NCBI GenBank assembly: GCA_023412635.1
Contig: JAEYNI010000133.1
Span: 1-7,976 of the forward strand
From: Bacillota bacterium
GTDB taxonomy: Bacteria; Bacillota; Clostridia; Acetivibrionales; DSM-1351
Direction of reading: 5' to 3'
DNA length: 7,976 bases
Part shown: positions 4,729 through 7,976 of the stretch, one piece after another
Layout: each line of letters opens with the position of its first letter
Position numbering within the stretch: position 1 is the stretch's first letter
Notes under the pieces: generated by a model
Told to the model about the DNA's origin: nothing
The model's database searches: none
The model's input: the letters and a program-made list of their open reading frames with translations, nothing else
Position numbers and translations under genes: made by a program

Positions 4729-6786
4729 ATGAAAAAAAATATTTTGGTTATCGGAGCTGGGTATGCAGGTATACTGACAGCCAAAAAGTTAGCTAAAAAG
4801 TTTAAAAGGAATGATACCGTAACTATAACAATAATCGATAAGAATCCTTTCCACACCATGCTGACCGAGTTGCATGAGGTTGCAGCCAACCGTGTAGACG
4901 AGGATAGTATTAAAATAAGCCTGAAGAAGGTTTTCGCCGGCAGAAAGGTAAATGTTGTACTAGATACTGTTAAATCAATTGACTTTAATAATCATAGAGT
5001 AGTCGGTGAAAATTCAGAATATGATTACGAGTATCTTGTAATTGCCGCCGGCTCAAAACCTACCTTTTTCGGAGTGCCAGGTGCAGAAGAGTTCACCTTT
5101 AAGCTTTGGACCTATGATGATGCGATAAAATTAAGGGATCATATTCATAATTGTTTTAGAAAGGCAGCAACTGAAACTAATTTCGATAAGAAGAAAAAAC
5201 TTCTGACCTTCTACGTTATCGGAGCTGGTTTTACCGGTGTGGAGATGATTGGGGAATTAGCAGAGTATGTTCCTTTTCTTTGTGAAAAATACGAAATAGA
5301 CAGAGACCTTGTTGAACTGGTTAACGTCGATGTCCTTCAGAGAGCAGTGCCCATACTGCCTGAAAAACTCTCGGAAAAGGTAGAAATGCGTCTTGAAAAA
5401 ATGGGTGTCAAGCTGATGCTCAACTCGGGTGTATGCAAGGTTGGAGAGGACTTCATCGAAGTTAAGAAAAACAGTCAATGTACCAGGTATTCTGCAGGAA
5501 CCGTTATTTGGACAGCAGGTATTGAAGGTTCAGACATAACAAATGAGGCGGCAAAAACTCTTGAATCTGTTAGCAGAGGACGTATAAAGACCGACTCTTA
5601 CCTTAGAGCAATCAATGATGAACACGTTTACGTTGTGGGCGACAACATGTTCTTCATACCGGAAGGTGAAGAAAGACCGGTTCCTCAGATGGTGGAAAAT
5701 TGTGAACATAGTGCTGATACATGTGCAAATAATATATATAATGCAATTACAGGAAAAGGTGAGATGAAGGTATACAAACCATCCTTTCATGGAGTAATGG
5801 TTTGTGTGGGAGGACGCTATGGCGTAGCCAGGGTTGGTTTCCCCAATCGTATGTTCAATCTGTCGTCCTTCTTTGCAATGCTTGCAAAACATTTTATAAA
5901 TATAATTTACTTTATACAGGTGTTAGGCTGGAACAAAATTTTCAGCTATGTAAGACACGAGTTTTTTACCATAAGAAATTGCAGAAGCTTTGTAGGTGGT
6001 CATTTTTCAAATAGAACTCCAAGCTTCCTTTTAGTTGCTTTGAGAGTCTGGCTGGGTGCAGTATGGCTCTTTGAAGGTATAATGAAGCTAGTTGAGGGCT
6101 GGATGTCAGCACCAAAACTTAAAGGCTTCTTTGGTGGGGCAAACTCATGGTATAACAGTATTCTCTCACAAAAAGCTGCCGAAGCAGGTACAACGGCGGG
6201 GCAGGCTGCAACTGATGCTATAAGTGGGGCTACAGGAGTAGCTGATGCAAGTATTGTTCAATCTGCCGTTGATGCAGTTAGTGCCGCAACGGGAGCAGCT
6301 GCAGATGGTACCGTACAGGAAGCTGTAAAATCAATCGGAACGGTTATAATGAACTTTGATTTTCTTGGTTTGTTCCGTGTGATTTTTGTAAGTGGTAAGG
6401 AGTTATCACACTCAGCATTAAGCGATTATGCGTTTAAACTCGATGTACCTTTAATGAACTGGTTCCTGAAAAACTTTGTTATGCCAAGCGATTCTATGCA
6501 GATATTTATGCAGGGCTTTATTGTTATTGCTGAGATATTGATTGGTCTGGCACTTATTGGCGGATTGTTTACAACACCTGCATCAGCATTGTCCCTGATA
6601 CTGCAGTTTATGTTCGTATGTACAACGGGATTATACCTGGGAACCTTCTGGATGATATTTGCTGCAATTGCAGTATTGATTGGCGCCGGGAGAACCTTTG
6701 GACTGGACTACTATGTAATGCCATTCTTGAAAAAGCAGTGGAAGAAACTACCTATTGTGAGAAGGTTGTATATTTATAATGATTAA
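4729..6786 (+). CDS. ndh2: type II NADH dehydrogenase with DoxX-like membrane domain and flavinylation-like repeat
   Basis: Type II NADH dehydrogenases oxidise NADH on the cytosolic face and reduce membrane quinone without pumping ions. Residues 1 to about 400 show the FAD Rossmann motif GAGYAG (9-14), the NADH motif GAGFTG (165-170) and the second FAD motif VVGDN (Asp305). The hydrophobic patch KHFINIIYFIQVLGW probably anchors the domain to the membrane. The usual family length is about 400 residues; this protein has 685. The extra part is DoxX-like, with about four membrane helices. Between helices 1 and 2 lies an Ala-rich insert with a 19-residue repeat containing DAISGAT (496-502) and DAVSAAT (515-521), like ApbE flavinylation sites. 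Positive charges before helix 1 and at the C-terminus place that loop outside. ATG 4729 is preferred; TTG 4711 overlaps the ribosome binding site region. The gene overlaps the prenyl synthase gene by 8 bp. The resemblance to Listeria Ndh2 suggests extracellular electron transfer. Confidence 0.85.
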   Translation: MKKNILVIGAGYAGILTAKKLAKKFKRNDTVTITIIDKNPFHTMLTELHEVAANRVDEDSIKISLKKVFAGRKVNVVLDTVKSIDFNNHRVVGENSEYDYEYLVIAAGSKPTFFGVPGAEEFTFKLWTYDDAIKLRDHIHNCFRKAATETNFDKKKKLLTFYVIGAGFTGVEMIGELAEYVPFLCEKYEIDRDLVELVNVDVLQRAVPILPEKLSEKVEMRLEKMGVKLMLNSGVCKVGEDFIEVKKNSQCTRYSAGTVIWTAGIEGSDITNEAAKTLESVSRGRIKTDSYLRAINDEHVYVVGDNMFFIPEGEERPVPQMVENCEHSADTCANNIYNAITGKGEMKVYKPSFHGVMVCVGGRYGVARVGFPNRMFNLSSFFAMLAKHFINIIYFIQVLGWNKIFSYVRHEFFTIRNCRSFVGGHFSNRTPSFLLVALRVWLGAVWLFEGIMKLVEGWMSAPKLKGFFGGANSWYNSILSQKAAEAGTTAGQAATDAISGATGVADASIVQSAVDAVSAATGAAADGTVQEAVKSIGTVIMNFDFLGLFRVIFVSGKELSHSALSDYAFKLDVPLMNWFLKNFVMPSDSMQIFMQGFIVIAEILIGLALIGGLFTTPASALSLILQFMFVCTTGLYLGTFWMIFAAIAVLIGAGRTFGLDYYVMPFLKKQWKKLPIVRRLYIYND
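6208..6321 (+). repeat. 57-bp in-frame tandem repeat encoding two flavinylation-like motifs
   Basis: Two adjacent 57-bp units (6208-6264 and 6265-6321) encode residues 494-512 and 513-531 of the Ndh2-like protein. They share 10 of 19 residues, including Asp, Ser, Ala, Thr and Gly of the DxxSGATG-type core and a following VQ. Copy 1 keeps SGAT (Thr502); copy 2 reads SAAT (Thr521). The divergence between copies suggests an old duplication under some constraint. Confidence 0.65.
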
Positions 6787-7795
6787 TGAAAACATGAAGT
6801 CTCAAAATAAAGTTGAGTTTATTGTTTATGACGGAGCTTTGGATATTGTCAAAGAAAAGGTAAATAAGGCATTAACCGATGCTCCTGTCATTATTCGAAA
6901 ATATACCGAGCATTTAACGGCTTCGACAGGCAAATACATCAGGGCTGTATCTGTGCTCATTTGTGCCCAGAACAGGGAGGGGAAGATTCATCCCAATGCT
7001 GTCAGTTTTGCTGCCGCTATTGAACTGCTTCATCTTGCAACCCTGGTACATGATGATGTAATAGATAATGCGCCTATCAGAAGAGGTAATGTAACACTTC
7101 AAAAAAAGTACGGAAGGAAGACTGCAGTCATCTGCGGCGATTATCTCTTTAGTATTGCGTTAAGAATAGCAGCTTCAGTTCAGAATAAAGAGGCTTATAT
7201 AAAACTGAGTGTACCGGATTATATCGGCAGAGTTTGTCTGGGAGAACTAAACCAGCACATTAATAACGGTTTTCTTGATTTGTCGGAATTGCAATATTTA
7301 AAAATAATTTCAGGAAAAACAGCAGCCCTTTTTGAAGCTTGTTTTCTGGCAGGAGCAGTACTTAGTGGACATACCTCCGAGGATAAATCAGGTGAAGAAG
7401 CCATACCCGACGAAAAAACTCTTAACCTGTATAAGCGATTAGGCAGATACATCGGGATGATTTTTCAGATACAGGATGACTGCATGGATTTTGAAAAGAC
7501 TGAGGCAGTAGCCAAAAAGCCTGTCCAATCTGATTACCAGCAGGGAGTTATTACTTTACCACTAATATATACCTTTAGAAAAATGATGGGATTAAAGGAA
7601 AAGGCCCGAGATAAAAATCTGACCATTGATGAGCTGAATGATGCCGTTATTAAGGCAGGTGGGCTGGAGTATACACATACGATATCTGAGAAATATTACA
7701 ATAAATCAATGAAAATAATTGACAACCTTGATATTTCTCCGGACAAAAGGTCAAAGCTTATATATATTTTGGATAAGTCCTATGGCAAGTCCTGA
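6779..7795 (+). CDS. long-chain polyprenyl diphosphate synthase (DmkB-like)
   Basis: This enzyme family condenses isopentenyl diphosphate with an allylic diphosphate to build the isoprenoid tail of quinones. The 338-residue protein has the first Asp-rich motif HDDVID (Asp92, 93, 96) followed by RRG, and the second, QIQDDCMD (Asp233, 234, 237), so both Mg-binding sites are intact. The residue five before Asp92 is Ala87, a small side chain as in long-chain synthases. The usual GKRIRP substrate motif reads GKYIRA. The ATG at 6779 lies inside the end of ndh2, an 8-bp overlap, and AGAAGG (6760-6765) is a distant ribosome binding site, so translation is probably coupled. The pairing with Ndh2 suggests that it makes the side chain of the (demethyl)menaquinone used by that enzyme. 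No prenyltransferase (DmkA) gene follows within the window. Confidence 0.85.
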   Translation: MINENMKSQNKVEFIVYDGALDIVKEKVNKALTDAPVIIRKYTEHLTASTGKYIRAVSVLICAQNREGKIHPNAVSFAAAIELLHLATLVHDDVIDNAPIRRGNVTLQKKYGRKTAVICGDYLFSIALRIAASVQNKEAYIKLSVPDYIGRVCLGELNQHINNGFLDLSELQYLKIISGKTAALFEACFLAGAVLSGHTSEDKSGEEAIPDEKTLNLYKRLGRYIGMIFQIQDDCMDFEKTEAVAKKPVQSDYQQGVITLPLIYTFRKMMGLKEKARDKNLTIDELNDAVIKAGGLEYTHTISEKYYNKSMKIIDNLDISPDKRSKLIYILDKSYGKS

Positions 7796-7976
7796 GACCT
7801 GAAGGGTGAATCAAAAACCCACAATGTGTCTTTTCCTAATTATTTGGTGCACGCGCTTTGCGCGTAGATGGGAATCCGGATGCTTTTAAAGTTGCTTGAC
7901 TACACAGAAATAAAAACAAAAATAACAAGTATTTTTGCTTTTCTGCTTACATTATCATACCTATTTTATATTGGTA
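7796..7976. other. intergenic region after the prenyl synthase, no gene seen
   Basis: This 181-base AT-rich stretch has a weak hairpin (GGGT 7804-7807 with ACCC 7817-7820, then a few T's at 7831-7834) that might end the operon. A compact GC-rich hairpin (ACGCGC 7851-7856, GCGCGT 7860-7865) lacks a T-run. No convincing promoter or start codon with a ribosome binding site was found before the window edge. Confidence 0.4.

Noticed and set aside
7851..7865. GC-rich hairpin ACGCGC-TTT-GCGCGT as operon terminator or element end
   Set aside because: Only 6 bp with a 3-base loop, no T-run and no flanking duplication or transposase.

Overview
The window looks like a chromosomal segment of a low-GC, Gram-positive anaerobe of the Clostridia, probably a Ruminiclostridium or mesophilic cellulolytic Clostridium type. 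The reasons are AT-rich intergenic DNA, strong AGGAGG-type ribosome binding sites, sigma-A promoters with 17-bp spacers, U-tailed hairpin terminators and the protein families present. The host name is inference. No rRNA, tRNA, insertion sequence or CRISPR array was seen.

Layout. Bases 1-11 hold only the first codons of a leftward gene that runs off the window. Upstream of it, also leftward, an extended -10 promoter (about 283) and a strong terminator (190-150) bracket a candidate RNA of about 120 nt. A rightward promoter at 369-397, overlaid by two palindromes, drives a two-gene unit: a DUF6530-like protein (459-941) and a degenerate GIY-YIG-like protein (944-1300). Next come a small zinc-ribbon protein with an RG-rich tail (1522-1719), a good terminator, and a stand-alone, divergent IF-3 gene (1874-2392) that seems to start at AUU. 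A leftward manganese catalase gene (3138-2435) is broken by an in-frame TAG and a frameshift. Divergent from it is a fusion of a QueG-like double [4Fe-4S] domain with a GNAT acetyltransferase (3294-4451). The last unit is a type II NADH dehydrogenase carrying a C-terminal DoxX-like membrane domain (4729-6786), overlapping by 8 bp a long-chain polyprenyl diphosphate synthase (6779-7795).

The most interesting part is this last pair. A membrane-extended Ndh2 next to a DmkB-like prenyl synthase is the core of the flavin-based extracellular electron transfer locus known from Listeria. Here the loop between the first and second predicted membrane helices, predicted to lie outside the cell, carries a 19-residue tandem repeat. 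Each copy contains a motif (DAISGAT, DAVSAAT) resembling the ApbE flavin-transferase target. This suggests one polypeptide that joins cytosolic NADH oxidation, a membrane quinone step and a covalently bound external FMN. That role is inferred from motifs and topology and has not been shown.

Other points of note are the operator-like palindromes before the DUF6530 gene, the AUU-start IF-3 paralogue with a possible attenuator, the freshly decayed catalase and the unidentified RNA.
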